Below, piece after piece: positions 50,107 through 59,184 of a DNA stretch of 64,000 bases. Below the pieces are notes generated by a model. It ran no database searches. It saw nothing but the letters and a program-made list of their open reading frames with translations, and was not told the DNA's origin. Location of the stretch: the NCBI RefSeq assembly GCF_024266705.1, contig NZ_CP100756.1, positions 1,240,001 to 1,304,000 on the forward strand, in the 5' to 3' direction. Every line of letters starts with the position of its first letter. Positions within the stretch are counted from its first letter, which is position 1. The position numbers and the translations under genes were made by a program. Origin of the DNA: Natrinema gelatinilyticum (GTDB taxonomy: Archaea; Halobacteriota; Halobacteria; Halobacteriales; Natrialbaceae).

Positions 50107-51221
50107 GACCGAGTCTGACGATCCGCGGCTGGACCGTCGTCGCCGTCGTCCTCGTCGCCGTCGCGATGAGCCAGTGGTTCGGCCCCCGGGCGCTCAACGC
50201 CGTCGTCGTCCCGCTCGGTGTCGTCCTGCTGGCCGGCCTGGCCGCTGTCGTCCGTGCCGACCGGCCGTACGTCGATCGCCACCCCGTTCCTGACGGGTTT
50301 ATCGGCGAGCATCGACGGGTCGAGGTCGCCATCGAGAGCGGCGGACCCATCGCCGCAACCGTCCGCGATACGGTCGGTGAGGGACTCTCGGCAACCGAGG
50401 GTCCGATCGCGGAGACGACGCTCGAAGGCGACGAGACTGTCGCGTACGACGTGCAACTCGAGCGTCGGGGTGATAAGCGAGTCGGTCCGCTGTCGATCGT
50501 GGTCCGGGACATCCTCGGACTCGTAGAGCGGCCCTTCGAGTACGAGGAAACCACTCCCGCCCTCGTCTACCCGTACGTTCGCGACCTAGGCCGCGGGTCC
50601 GCCACCGATCTCCAGGCGCTCACCGGCCTCGCGGATCGGCACGATCAGCGGGAGTTCGACTACCTCCGGGAGTACCGCCACGGCGACTCCCTCCGCGACG
50701 TCCACTGGAAGAGCGCCGCCAAACGCCCCGGCGACGAACTGACCATCGTGGAGTACGCGGACGACGAGAAGGGGAGTACTGTTACGATCGCCGCCGAGTG
50801 TCTCCCACACGGATTCGATGGAGCCACCGACCGTGGCTCCACCGACCGCGTCGACGAGATGGCCGCTGCTGCTGCCAGCGTCGTGACCTACCTCCTCGAG
50901 CGGGGCACGACGGTTGGGATCGCTCTCCCGAACGAGTCCCGCCCGCCGGGAGCGGGTCGAACGCACCACCGCGAGTTGTTGCGGTTGCTCGCCCTCGCCA
51001 AGCCCGGCGAGCTTCCGGAGCGAACCCGCCGGGACGCGGACGTCCTGGTTCGAACCGAGGCGGACGAGACGACGATCGTCGTCGAGGGCCGCGAGATTCC
51101 GTTCGACCGGCTCCGTGGCAGCGACCGATCCGAAGAGGCGAGGCGAGCGCACCGAGAGTTGACCGGACGCGACGACGGCAACGATCGTGGCACCGGAAGT
51201 TCCCCGAGGACGACCACATGA
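50103..51221 (+). CDS. DUF58 (vWA-like) protein
   Basis: The 372 residues have two N-terminal TM helices (TVVAVVLVAVAMSQW, LNAVVVPLGVVLLAGLAAVV), a beta-rich domain and the DUF58 signature EFDYLREYRHGDSLRDVHWK with KRPGDELTIVEYADDEKG. It is the middle partner of the MoxR-DUF58-transglutaminase module. Both ends overlap neighbours by ATGA. Confidence 0.9.
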   Translation: MRPSLTIRGWTVVAVVLVAVAMSQWFGPRALNAVVVPLGVVLLAGLAAVVRADRPYVDRHPVPDGFIGEHRRVEVAIESGGPIAATVRDTVGEGLSATEGPIAETTLEGDETVAYDVQLERRGDKRVGPLSIVVRDILGLVERPFEYEETTPALVYPYVRDLGRGSATDLQALTGLADRHDQREFDYLREYRHGDSLRDVHWKSAAKRPGDELTIVEYADDEKGSTVTIAAECLPHGFDGATDRGSTDRVDEMAAAAASVVTYLLERGTTVGIALPNESRPPGAGRTHHRELLRLLALAKPGELPERTRRDADVLVRTEADETTIVVEGREIPFDRLRGSDRSEEARRAHRELTGRDDGNDRGTGSSPRTTT

Positions 51222-53533
51222 GTGCGGAGTCGTCCAGCCACGCGGGCGATCGAACGGTTTCGGTCGAGACCGATGGGGCGCTCGGCACCGACGCGATGCA
51301 CCGGCTCGCACTCGGCTGCGTGCTGGTCCTGACAGCCTCGTACGTGAGCGTGCTCTACGACGTAACGCACGTCGTCGGCGGGACGTGGTCGCTGCTCTCG
51401 CTCGTCGGGCTGATGCTCCTCGCGGCGACCGTCTGTGCCCGCACGATCCGCCCACAGACGGCCGCCGTGCTCGCACTGTCGGTGGCCGGGTTCGGATTCG
51501 CCTACTATCTCGCGTCGGCCGGCGTCGAACTCGGTGTCGTCTTCAGTTCGACCGACGCCATCGTCTCCGATACCGTTGCGCTCGCGACCGGCCTCCCGTT
51601 GCTCCGGATGGTTCAGGCGGGCGTCTGGACGCTCGGGTTCGCACCCGCGCCGGTCTTCCTCTCGTGGTACTTCGCCCTCCGGAGCCACTACGGCCTGAGC
51701 GTCGTTCTCGGTGGAGCAGCGCTCGGCTTTCTCGTCCTGACCGGCGATGCCGGGACGGTCGTCACGCTGATCGGTACCCTCGCCGCAATAGCCGCCGTGG
51801 CGTTCGGCGAACTCAAGGAGCGAGGGGGTTCGATCGCACAGGCGGACCTGCTGACCGTCCTCTTCGCACTGGCCATCTGCCTCTCGCTGACCGTTACGGC
51901 GGTCCCCGGCGAACCGGTCGGGCCGACCCACCTCGTCCAGGGCGAAGCGGGTACGCTCGAAGCGACGATCGATTCCGCCCCCCAGCGATCGGGAATCTCC
52001 GGTCAGGTCGATCTCTCGCCGGAAACCCGATTCACCGTCGAATCACCGACGCAATCGTACTGGCGGACGGGCGTTTACGACCGGTTCACTGGCGATGAGT
52101 GGGTCCGCACCGGCCAGAGCAGCCGGTACGATGGCGGCCAGATCAACGCCCCGCCCGGCGAGTACGAGACGGTCGAGCAAACGTTTACCGCCGAGACGAA
52201 ACTGGGTATCATACCGGCCGCACCGCAGCCACTGTCCATATCCGGTGATACCGCCCAGCAGGCGACCATTTCCAGACACGGCCAGCCGCGGCCCGAAACC
52301 ACACTTCAAAAGGGCGACACATACACCGTCGAGAGCGCGATCGTCGATGCCAATGCGAGCGAGCTCATGGCAGCGGGGACGGACTACCCGGACGTGGTCA
52401 CCGACCTCTACCTCCAGATCCCCGAGGGAACCTCGAGCGAGTTCCGAGAGCACACTGCGGAGGTAACGGCGGGTGCCACCACCCCCTACGAGACGGCGGT
52501 CGCGGTCGAACGACACCTCGAGTCCTCGAAGGAGTACTCGCTCGAGGTTTCCCAACCCGCCGGGAACGTTGCGCAGGGATTCTTGCTCGGAATGGACGAA
52601 GGCTATTGCGTCTACTTCGCGACGACGATGACACAGATGCTCCGCGAAGAGGGGATCCCGGCCCGCTACGTCACTGGCTACACGAGCGGTCAACAGATCG
52701 ACGACGACACGTATCTGGTCCGCGGGCTCGACGCTCACGCCTGGGTCGAGGTCTACTTCCCCGACCACGGCTGGATTCGGTTCGACCCGACACCCGGTGC
52801 CAGCCGCGACGACGTCCACACCGAGCGTCTCAGGGAGGCCAGGGAGAACGGAAACGAAGACGCGGATACCGAGGAGAGCGAGGACGTCCCGCTCCCGGAG
52901 CGGCCCGACGAGACTCCCGACGACACGAACGATTCCGACCCACAGCAGTCACCGCCTGACGAGCGCCCGAACGAATCACCGTCCGCTCCCACGACCCCCA
53001 ACGAGACCGATCTGCAGGACCAAGTGTCCGGGTCGAACGACAACACATCCGATCCCGCCGACGGACCGGGCAGCGCTACCAGCACTGTCAGGGTCTGGCT
53101 CGACCGATTCGTCACGTTCGTGCGCGAGACCGGGGCGTTCGGATTCGTACTGATCGTCGGACTCGCCGCGGGAGTACGCCGAACTGGCGCGACGACACGT
53201 CTCCGTCGCGAAGTCGGCATTTACTGGCACGGGTTTCGGGCCGACCCCGACCGCGACGCCGAGCGCGCATTCCGACGGCTCGAGCGGCTGCTTTCGCACC
53301 AGTACCGGCCACGCCGTCGATCAGAGTCCGCGCGAGCGTATCTGCGCTCGATTTCGGAACCCGCCGACGCTGACGACCGCGCACAGATCGATCCGCGGAC
53401 CGAACGGGTCCTCGATTGTTACGAACGAGCGCTCTACGGCGACGGTGTCAGCCGAGCGGACGCCGACGACGCGATTTCGATCGTCGACGACCTGGCTCGA
53501 GACCGACTGCCGGTGATTGGACGCATTCGATGA
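51218..53533 (+). CDS. Transglutaminase-like membrane protein (TgpA type)
   Basis: The 771 residues have six or seven TM helices (about 30-235), an outer transglutaminase core with the catalytic Cys in GYCVYFATTMTQMLREEG, His in DAHAWVEVYF and Asp in RFDPTPGA, then an Asp/Glu/Pro-rich linker (about 535-610), a TM helix and a C-terminal helical domain. It could cross-link or cleave extracellular proteins. Together with MoxR and DUF58 it makes a common haloarchaeal module. Confidence 0.9.
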   Translation: MSAESSSHAGDRTVSVETDGALGTDAMHRLALGCVLVLTASYVSVLYDVTHVVGGTWSLLSLVGLMLLAATVCARTIRPQTAAVLALSVAGFGFAYYLASAGVELGVVFSSTDAIVSDTVALATGLPLLRMVQAGVWTLGFAPAPVFLSWYFALRSHYGLSVVLGGAALGFLVLTGDAGTVVTLIGTLAAIAAVAFGELKERGGSIAQADLLTVLFALAICLSLTVTAVPGEPVGPTHLVQGEAGTLEATIDSAPQRSGISGQVDLSPETRFTVESPTQSYWRTGVYDRFTGDEWVRTGQSSRYDGGQINAPPGEYETVEQTFTAETKLGIIPAAPQPLSISGDTAQQATISRHGQPRPETTLQKGDTYTVESAIVDANASELMAAGTDYPDVVTDLYLQIPEGTSSEFREHTAEVTAGATTPYETAVAVERHLESSKEYSLEVSQPAGNVAQGFLLGMDEGYCVYFATTMTQMLREEGIPARYVTGYTSGQQIDDDTYLVRGLDAHAWVEVYFPDHGWIRFDPTPGASRDDVHTERLREARENGNEDADTEESEDVPLPERPDETPDDTNDSDPQQSPPDERPNESPSAPTTPNETDLQDQVSGSNDNTSDPADGPGSATSTVRVWLDRFVTFVRETGAFGFVLIVGLAAGVRRTGATTRLRREVGIYWHGFRADPDRDAERAFRRLERLLSHQYRPRRRSESARAYLRSISEPADADDRAQIDPRTERVLDCYERALYGDGVSRADADDAISIVDDLARDRLPVIGRIR

Positions 53534-53634
53534 GCGAAATCCGTTTGCGGAGCAGTCGGGCCCCATACTTCTATGCACCGATTGTGCCCCCGTACACTCA
53601 AAAAGAACCAGGCGAGGGCATGCGGGTCCCGATA

Positions 53635-53645
53635 GTGTTTAATAT
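53635..53645 (+). promoter_or_regulatory. TATA box of the SUI1 gene
   Basis: TGTTTAATATG lies about 25-35 bp before the ATG at 53670, giving a leaderless transcript. Confidence 0.55.
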
Positions 53646-53669
53646 GCCCGTTTCATACCTACGAACGTA

Positions 53670-53963
53670 ATGTCGGAAGTCTGCTCGACGTGCGGGCTGC
53701 CCCAGGAACTCTGCGTCTGCGAGGACGTGGCCAAGGGCCAACAGCAACTCAACATCCGCATTGACGAGCGCAGATACGGAAAAGAGGTAACGATCGTCGA
53801 AGGATTCGATCCGAAGGACGTCGATCTGGACAGTCTCTCGTCGGATCTCAAGTCCAAGTTCGCCTGTGGCGGAACCGTCGAAGACGACCACATCGAACTG
53901 CAGGGCAATCACACTGGCCGCATCGAGGATTTCCTTCGGGATCGCGGCTTCAACGTCGCGTAA
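53670..53963 (+). CDS. Translation initiation factor aIF1 (SUI1)
   Basis: The 97 residues start with [15 protein letters not shown] (zinc-binding tail of archaeal aIF1) and contain [34 protein letters not shown] with the basic [16 protein letters not shown] end. It secures start-codon choice on the 30S subunit. Confidence 0.95.
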   Translation: MSEVCSTCGLPQELCVCEDVAKGQQQLNIRIDERRYGKEVTIVEGFDPKDVDLDSLSSDLKSKFACGGTVEDDHIELQGNHTGRIEDFLRDRGFNVA

Positions 53964-54126
53964 TGCCCGCGATGCTCTGAGACGACTTCCGAACCCACGG
54001 ACGGCGCCGGGATCACTACCGGTGGAATCACGTTTCGGCATTATCACGTAGACGATGGTCATCGCCGGTTGACCATCGACACCGGGGAGTTACGATCATC
54101 GAGTCCGTAGACCGATGTGACTCCAA

Positions 54127-54864
54127 ATGGCGTCGTTTCTCGTCGTATTCGGAACCGGTACCGGCCAAACAGCCTCCGTCGCCGAGTCCATCGGGACCGT
54201 TATCGCTGATCGAGGTCACGACGTGACGACGAGACGGGTCGAAACCGTCTCGGAGACGGCGGTCGGCGATTTCGATGCCGTGCTCGTCGGCTCGCCGGTC
54301 ATCGACCGGGCACACCTGCCGGCGGTCATCGCCTTCGTCGAACGGAACCGTGAGGTCCTGACGGCACGACCGACCGCGTTCTTCCAGCTGTCGTTCGCCG
54401 CCGCGATTCCGTTTCGCTGGGCCCGAGAGGGGGCGGCCGAGTGGGTGGACGCTCTCGTCGACCGGACGGGCTGGCAACCCGACCGAATCGGGTCCTTCGC
54501 CGGCGCAATCAAATACACGCAGTACGACCCGGCTACACGGCTGTTCTTCAAATTATTCGCGGCGCTAACGACAGGCGATACGGACACGTCCCGCGATTAC
54601 GAGTACACGAACTGGGACGATGTCGAGGCATTTGCAGCCGACTTCGCCAGGTTCGTCGAGCGCAAGGACGTCGGAGGCGGGTCGCAGAGTACCGACACTG
54701 GGCTCACGCGCGTCGTCACCGGACTCGGACTCCTACTGGGCGTTTCGAGCCTCGTCTACTGGCTGGTCGTCCGTCGGCGCCAGACCGACGACGGTCGTCG
54801 CGGCTCCTCCGCTCGAGTGGGGCGAGCAGACGAGGAACCGAGTGAGAGAATCGACCGTCGATAG
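54127..54864 (+). CDS. Flavodoxin-domain protein with C-terminal TM helix
   Basis: The 245 residues have FGTGTGQTASVAESIGTVIA, VLVGSPVIDRAHLPAVIAFV, WAREGAAEWVDALV and FAGAIKYTQYDPATRLFF. This resembles HemG-type protoporphyrinogen oxidases (flavodoxin fold with FMN). A single TM helix (about 197-217, RVVTGLGLLLGVSSLVYWLV) and a basic tail would anchor it. A haem pathway link is plausible but not certain. Confidence 0.75.
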   Translation: MASFLVVFGTGTGQTASVAESIGTVIADRGHDVTTRRVETVSETAVGDFDAVLVGSPVIDRAHLPAVIAFVERNREVLTARPTAFFQLSFAAAIPFRWAREGAAEWVDALVDRTGWQPDRIGSFAGAIKYTQYDPATRLFFKLFAALTTGDTDTSRDYEYTNWDDVEAFAADFARFVERKDVGGGSQSTDTGLTRVVTGLGLLLGVSSLVYWLVVRRRQTDDGRRGSSARVGRADEEPSERIDRR

Positions 54865-54875
54865 CACACCGGCTC

Positions 54876-55241
54876 TCAAAAGGGCGATTCGGGGTCGTCC
54901 GTCGGCGCCGTCGATTCCTCCTCGCGAACGAGACCGAACTTCATGCCGTACTTCTCGAGGCCGCCGTCCATGCTCTCGACGCGAGCGTCGGCAGTCCCCT
55001 CGTAGGAGCCGATGAGCTGTGCGGCCTGAACGCTGGCCTTGCCGTGGGGACAGACGGTAACAATGCGGTCAGCGTCCTCGAGTTCCTCGATGCGACTCGT
55101 GAGTTCGTGGAAGGGAATGTTCTCGCTGCCGGGAATGTGACTGTGATCGAAGGTCTGCTCGTCGCGGATATCGACGATGCGAACGTCGGCGTCGTCCTCG
55201 AGAAGCTCCTCGACCTCGTCGGGTGAGATTTCGCCGTCCAT
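54876..55241 (-). CDS. Rhodanese-domain protein
   Basis: The 121 residues contain DADVRIVDIRDEQTFDHSHI PGSENIP and the active-site Cys in VTVCPHGKAS. It transfers sulfane sulfur. The tail with DDPESPF is acidic. It is convergent with the flavodoxin gene. Confidence 0.9.
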   Translation of the reverse strand: MDGEISPDEVEELLEDDADVRIVDIRDEQTFDHSHIPGSENIPFHELTSRIEELEDADRIVTVCPHGKASVQAAQLIGSYEGTADARVESMDGGLEKYGMKFGLVREEESTAPTDDPESPF

Positions 55242-55406
55242 TACCAGCGCGTTGGGCTGCAGGCCGAATAAGGGTGCGGGTCCGAAGACGGTCCGATACT
55301 AGCGGGCCGGTGGAATCGATCCGCTGGCGTCAGGCCGTCCGACGCGGTCCGCCTCCGTTCATCTGAGTCTGCAATCTCTCGCTCGAGAGACGACGACGTG
55401 AGGCCG

Positions 55407-55994
55407 CTACAGGAAGCCGTCTTCGTCCGCCAGCAACAGTGCCGACAGAGTCGAATCGTTCGCCGGCGGCTCCCGGGCGCGGTCGAGCGCCTCGTCGACC
55501 GGTACCGTCGTCACCTCCAAGAACTCGTTGTTGTCGAGTTCGCGCTCCCCCAGTTCGAGCCCGTTGGCGTAGACGACGCCGCGGTCGTGTCGCAAGACGC
55601 CCGTCGCAACTGCGTACTCCTGGAGAAGTGCGGTACTCGTCGGGCGAAACCCGGTCTCCTCCTCGAGTTCGCGAGTCGCCGCTTCCGTGTAGGACTCGCC
55701 GTCCTCGACGATCCCCGCGGGCAACTCGAGGTGCGTCTCGCGGATCGTAGGCCGGTACTGTTCGACGAACAGGAGCCGGTCGCCGTCAACGCTCGCGTCA
55801 CTCCCGCCGTTCGTATTCTCGAGGACGTCTCCGTCGATCCGCGCGACGACGACGACCGCCGGGGGTAAATCCGCCCAGTAGTATCGCTTCTCGTTCCCGT
55901 CCGGCTGCTCGAGGCAGTCGTAGCCGCCGTCGTACCAGCCCGTTTCGTACTCGGTTCGCTCCTCTATGAGCTCCCACTCGTCGGGTACCGTCAT
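55407..55994 (-). CDS. Nudix hydrolase, ADP-ribose pyrophosphatase-like
   Basis: The 195 residues have a canonical Nudix box GIVEDGESYTEAATRELEEE TGF with GIV before it, plus ELPAG and EVTTVPVDEALDRA. It hydrolyses nucleoside diphosphate derivatives such as ADP-ribose. Start at MTVPDEWELIEER; an upstream in-frame ATG is too far. It lies between the rhodanese and the toxin pair. Confidence 0.9.
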   Translation of the reverse strand: MTVPDEWELIEERTEYETGWYDGGYDCLEQPDGNEKRYYWADLPPAVVVVARIDGDVLENTNGGSDASVDGDRLLFVEQYRPTIRETHLELPAGIVEDGESYTEAATRELEEETGFRPTSTALLQEYAVATGVLRHDRGVVYANGLELGERELDNNEFLEVTTVPVDEALDRAREPPANDSTLSALLLADEDGFL

Positions 55995-56064
55995 CGTGAC
56001 AAGGTGGGTGCTCGAGCGGATAATAGCTGGTGATCGCACGGGCGCGATCGATTCCATTCCGAAG

Positions 56065-56490
56065 TCACCGGCCGTTCCTGACCGGATCCGTTACCTCGAG
56101 CCATTCGAGATCGTCAGCGACGCGTCGTAGCCCGGTATCGTGAGTCCACAGTTGGGAGACGTCATACCGATGCATCGCGGCGAGCACTGCCGCATCACGG
56201 CCACCGATTCCGGCATGTGGATGGGACTGTAGAATATCCGCCCCTGTTTCGACGTCTTCTATCGTCAGATCAGCCGTGAGAACATCTTCAAGGGTCAGGA
56301 AACGTTCGATTCGACCGTCCGAGTGCTCGAGTTGTGTATGGAAATAGTGGACGACCTCCATCTGCAGAACTGTCGTCGTAAACAGCGGCTCCTTCTCGAT
56401 CAATGAGTCGAGCGAATCTGTGACTACGTCGTGTTCTTCGAGCGTCTGGTCCAGGTAATAAATCCAGATATTCGCATCGAAACAGTACAT
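56065..56490 (-). CDS. PIN-domain ribonuclease toxin (VapC-like)
   Basis: The 141 residues have the acidic PIN residues CFDANIWIYYLDQ, VVHYFHTQLEHSD, and GGRDAAVLAAMHRYDVSQLW THD. It is the toxin of a VapBC-type system and would cut tRNA or rRNA. The start lies 2 nt after the antitoxin stop, consistent with translational coupling. Confidence 0.85.
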   Translation of the reverse strand: MYCFDANIWIYYLDQTLEEHDVVTDSLDSLIEKEPLFTTTVLQMEVVHYFHTQLEHSDGRIERFLTLEDVLTADLTIEDVETGADILQSHPHAGIGGRDAAVLAAMHRYDVSQLWTHDTGLRRVADDLEWLEVTDPVRNGR

Positions 56491-56492
56491 CG

Positions 56493-56765
56493 CTATTCGT
56501 CCGGAAGGTCCGATGTCCAATCGGCTTTCAGGTTTTCCGGCGGAACTGTCGGTGCGTCCGGGGCCTTCGTCTCTTCGGTAATACAGCCCCGCATCGACCG
56601 AATAAAGTCTTGCCGGGAGATTCGGGGTCGAATGACGACCGATCCGTTTTCGACATCGACACGGACGTGTTCCCCCGTTTCGAGATTTAACTGGTTTCTG
56701 ATGTGTTTTGGTATCGTGATACGGCCTTTTTCGTCAAGGCGTCGATTCTCACCATCAGTACTCAT
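56493..56765 (-). CDS. AbrB/SpoVT antitoxin
   Basis: The 90 residues begin MSTDGENRRLDEKGRITIPK, the swapped-hairpin DNA-binding fold, with IRNQLNLETGEHVRVDVENG and RPRISRQDFIRSMRG. The C-terminal half, rich in Pro and acidic residues, would bind the toxin. A perfect 18-bp palindrome directly upstream supports autoregulation. Confidence 0.85.
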   Translation of the reverse strand: MSTDGENRRLDEKGRITIPKHIRNQLNLETGEHVRVDVENGSVVIRPRISRQDFIRSMRGCITEETKAPDAPTVPPENLKADWTSDLPDE

Positions 56766-56767
56766 GT

Positions 56768-56785
56768 TTCCCACTACAGTGGGAA
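56768..56785. promoter_or_regulatory. Perfect operator-like dyad of the toxin-antitoxin operon
   Basis: TTCCCACT-AC-AGTGGGAA lies between the TATA-like CCTATTTTTG (minus strand, near 56785-56795) and the antitoxin ATG (56765). The position would block transcription, as usual for autorepressing AbrB-type antitoxins. Confidence 0.65.
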
Positions 56786-56803
56786 CAAAAATAGGAGTTT
56801 CGC

Positions 56804-57214
56804 CTAGACGAGGTCTCGGTACAACCGTCCGAACGCTTGCCGACGGAGCGTCGCAACCGCCGCGTCCTCCTCGTTCTGGAACGTCGCCGCGACCGCATCG
56901 CCGTCCGGGCCCGCGTGCCAGACGACGCGGTCGACGCTCTCGTGGCCGGCCGTCGTCACCTCGCCGTCGTAGGACTCGCGCCACTCCTCGAACTCCTCGC
57001 GGCTTCCGACGGTGACCTCAAGCATGCTCGCGAAAAGGGCGTCTCGAGCGGTCTCGACGACGTCGGTCGTGACTCGGTCGTCGTACTCTTCGCGGTCGAA
57101 TGCCATCGCCTTCGCGACCTCGCGGACGACCGTCTGGGCCGTAGGACCGGCCGCTTCGTAGCGCTCGCGAGCCGCTTCAATCGACGCCGGTGAGAACGCC
57201 CCGACCGTGTGCAT
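56804..57214 (-). CDS. DUF5809 family protein
   Basis: The 136 residues start MHTVGAFSPASIEAARERYE and contain EVTVGSREEFEEWRES and VDRVVWHAGPDGDAVAATFQ NEEDAAVATLRRQAFGRL. These match the haloarchaeal DUF5809 family. The gene is followed upstream by DUF5810, a known neighbour pairing. Confidence 0.85.
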   Translation of the reverse strand: MHTVGAFSPASIEAARERYEAAGPTAQTVVREVAKAMAFDREEYDDRVTTDVVETARDALFASMLEVTVGSREEFEEWRESYDGEVTTAGHESVDRVVWHAGPDGDAVAATFQNEEDAAVATLRRQAFGRLYRDLV

Positions 57215-57239
57215 ACGCACACAGTGGGCGGGCCGGCAG

Positions 57240-57695
57240 TTACGCGTTTTCGTTCTCGTCGGTGTCGCCACCCCCAGCTTCGGCGTTCGACTCCGATTCG
57301 TCGCTCACGTCGTCCTCGCTCGAGGGGTGCAGCTGTCGAGTCATCTCGGCAGCCTCCCGTAAGACGGTCTCGGTTTCAGCAGTCATCGAACCGCGGCCGG
57401 GGCGGCGGCTCTGACGAGCGAGTCCCTCCTCGAGCGATCCGGGTCGGCCGGGTGCGTCGTCGTCGTGGTCGTGACCGTGGTCACCCCCCTCGAACGCCGG
57501 CGTGTCGATTTCTGCCGCGTGCGGACTGACGATCTCGCCGAGTTCCTCCGGGCCGCAGTCGGCCCAGTGGGGTGCGTACTCCTCAAGCCACGCGCGGTGG
57601 TCCTCGCGACCGAGCGAGGCGGTGATCGCCAGGTGATTCGCGAGGTGAACCGCGTCGGCCTCTTCGGCGCCACAGACCGGACAGGCGTATCCCAT
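57240..57695 (-). CDS. DUF5810 zinc-finger protein
   Basis: The 151 residues begin MGYACPVCGAEEADAVHLAN HLAITASLGREDHRAW, with CPVC plus two His, a zinc-finger pattern. An acidic, His-rich middle (GGDHGHDHDDDAPG) and a Glu/Asp-rich tail follow. Family: DUF5810. The spacing of 25 bp to the DUF5809 gene suggests one operon. Confidence 0.85.
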   Translation of the reverse strand: MGYACPVCGAEEADAVHLANHLAITASLGREDHRAWLEEYAPHWADCGPEELGEIVSPHAAEIDTPAFEGGDHGHDHDDDAPGRPGSLEEGLARQSRRPGRGSMTAETETVLREAAEMTRQLHPSSEDDVSDESESNAEAGGGDTDENENA

Positions 57696-57768
57696 AGCCC
57701 CGTTTACGAACGCGAACGGTAAAACGTCCCGCACCCGATATCGCAGTCATCTGTCTCGGTCGCGCGGA

Positions 57769-58242
57769 TCAGCCGAGTTTCCGAATCATCACGATCGCAT
57801 CCTCGCCGTCACCGTAGTAGCCCGGAACCTGTCGGAGCGGTTCGAAACCGAACTCCCGGTAGAGCCGTCTCGCATCGTCGTTCGAGCGCCGAACCTCGAG
57901 TTTTACGGACTCGGCACCGTGGGCCGCGAGGACGCCGAGTGACCGGGTGAGAAGTGCCGAACCGACGCCCATCCCGCGCCGGTCGGGATGAACGGCGATG
58001 TCCTTTACGTGTCCGAGGGAGCGACCGATCTGCGTGGTCACGTCGGCGACGACGTAGCCGGCGACCCGGCCGTTGGCTTCTGCGACGAGAAAACCCGGCT
58101 CGCCGAGGAATCGCTCGAAAGCGTCGTACGGCCAGGGCTGGGAAAACGACTCGTTCTCGATGTGAACAACAGCGAGCAGATCCGCACGCTCCGCGGATCT
58201 GATCGACAGTTCGTTGCGTTCCTCCGGAGCGGGCGTCGTCAC
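57769..58242 (-). CDS. rimI: Ribosomal-protein N-acetyltransferase RimI family
   Basis: The 157-residue GNAT has RSAERADLLAVVHIENESFS QPWP, FLVAEANGRVAGYVV and the acetyl-CoA loop DRRGMGVGSALLTRSLGVLA AHG, then LEVRRSNDDARRLYREFGFE. The substrate would be an N-terminal amine. The GTG start at 58242 precedes a polar MTTPAPEER lead. Confidence 0.85.
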   Translation of the reverse strand: MTTPAPEERNELSIRSAERADLLAVVHIENESFSQPWPYDAFERFLGEPGFLVAEANGRVAGYVVADVTTQIGRSLGHVKDIAVHPDRRGMGVGSALLTRSLGVLAAHGAESVKLEVRRSNDDARRLYREFGFEPLRQVPGYYGDGEDAIVMIRKLG

Positions 58243-58340
58243 ACGTACGAATACCGCACCGAATAGTAAAAGGAGTATGCGTCTCGCTTTCTATCACGTG
58301 TGAAACGGAACCGGAATACTGAACTGCAGGATGGTGGCAT

Positions 58341-58460
58341 CTACTCGTCGGCGTTGCTCTCTCCGTCCGCCTCGTCCTCGATGTCGGTCGTTGGCTGCCC
58401 ATCTTCCGTCCCACTGTACTGGGTCTGTTCGTCCTCGTCCTGATCGGGGTCTTCCGGCAT
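58341..58460 (-). CDS. 39-residue acidic micro-protein in the DUF892 operon
   Basis: The frame starts MPEDPDQDEDEQTQYSGTED and ends GESNADE, with almost one third acidic residues. GGAGTGAT lies 4 nt upstream of its ATG, a strong Shine-Dalgarno sequence, and it begins 5 nt after the DUF892 stop. It is likely disordered; no function can be given. Confidence 0.6.
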   Translation of the reverse strand: MPEDPDQDEDEQTQYSGTEDGQPTTDIEDEADGESNADE

Positions 58461-58465
58461 GCGAA

Positions 58466-58960
58466 TCACTCCGCCGGTATCGCGTCGATTTCGAACTCTT
58501 CGGTCAACTCTTTCAGTTCGTCGAGAGCCGATTGCTCCTCCCGAAGGTTTTCCTCGAGGAGATCAGCCGCGTCGTCCATCCCGAGGTGGTCGGCAAGGGG
58601 AATCAGGTTCCCATATGCGGCAATCTCGTAGTGTTCCGTCTTCTCGGCAGCCGCCATGTTGTGGTAGTCCATCACGTCCTGTGACAGATCCATCGAGGTG
58701 AACTCCTCGTACTCCTCGAGTAGCCCCTCGATACCCTCGCATTCCTCTTTCTCGGGCGGCTCACCGAACTCGTCGAAGACTTTTTCAAGGCGGTCGATCT
58801 GCTCCTGCGTCTCCTCGCGGTGCTCGGCAAACGCTCGGGAAATTTCCTCGCGTTCGGTGTTGCTCTCGAGTTCGTCGAGTGCATCGAGCAACTGATGCTC
58901 CGCGTGGTAGATGTCCTCGAGGCCATGTTCGAACAGGTCGTGGATCGTGTCCAGACTCAT
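58466..58960 (-). CDS. DUF892 (YciE-type) ferritin-like protein
   Basis: The 164 residues form a four-helix bundle: MSLDTIHDLFEHGLEDIYHA EHQLLDALDE, SRAFAEHREETQEQIDRLEK, DYHNMAAAEKTEHYEIAAYG and DDAADLLEENLREEQSALDE. The Glu/His pattern fits a di-metal site. The family is linked to stress response. The ATG overlaps the stop of the small gene upstream. Confidence 0.88.
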   Translation of the reverse strand: MSLDTIHDLFEHGLEDIYHAEHQLLDALDELESNTEREEISRAFAEHREETQEQIDRLEKVFDEFGEPPEKEECEGIEGLLEEYEEFTSMDLSQDVMDYHNMAAAEKTEHYEIAAYGNLIPLADHLGMDDAADLLEENLREEQSALDELKELTEEFEIDAIPAE

Positions 58961-59184
58961 GGAGTGACCAACCGATCGTTCACAAGCCGGGAGAAAAAGC
59001 CGCGCGCCTGCGACAGCAACGCCAGCGCGCGGGCACCATGACACCGGTCGTCGGCACAGTGTACGGCCGCATCGATTCGGCTTTCACGTCCTCGTTCATA
59101 CTCGGTACCGTTTCGATCGACGTCGACCCACCATTCAAACAGGTCAATTCGATATTTCGATAGATGGTTGGTACCACAACACAT
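58957..59184 (-). CDS. Hypothetical 75-residue protein, start of the DUF892 operon
   Basis: The frame has normal-looking protein composition (KYRIDLFEWWVDVDRNGTEY, then RIDAAVHCADDRCHGARALA LLSQARGFF). It ends in ATGA overlap with the DUF892 start, the usual mark of a coupled gene. C and H residues may bind metal. No family is recognised. Further upstream, 59185-59669 holds no supported gene. Confidence 0.5.
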   Translation of the reverse strand: MCCGTNHLSKYRIDLFEWWVDVDRNGTEYERGRESRIDAAVHCADDRCHGARALALLSQARGFFSRLVNDRLVTP

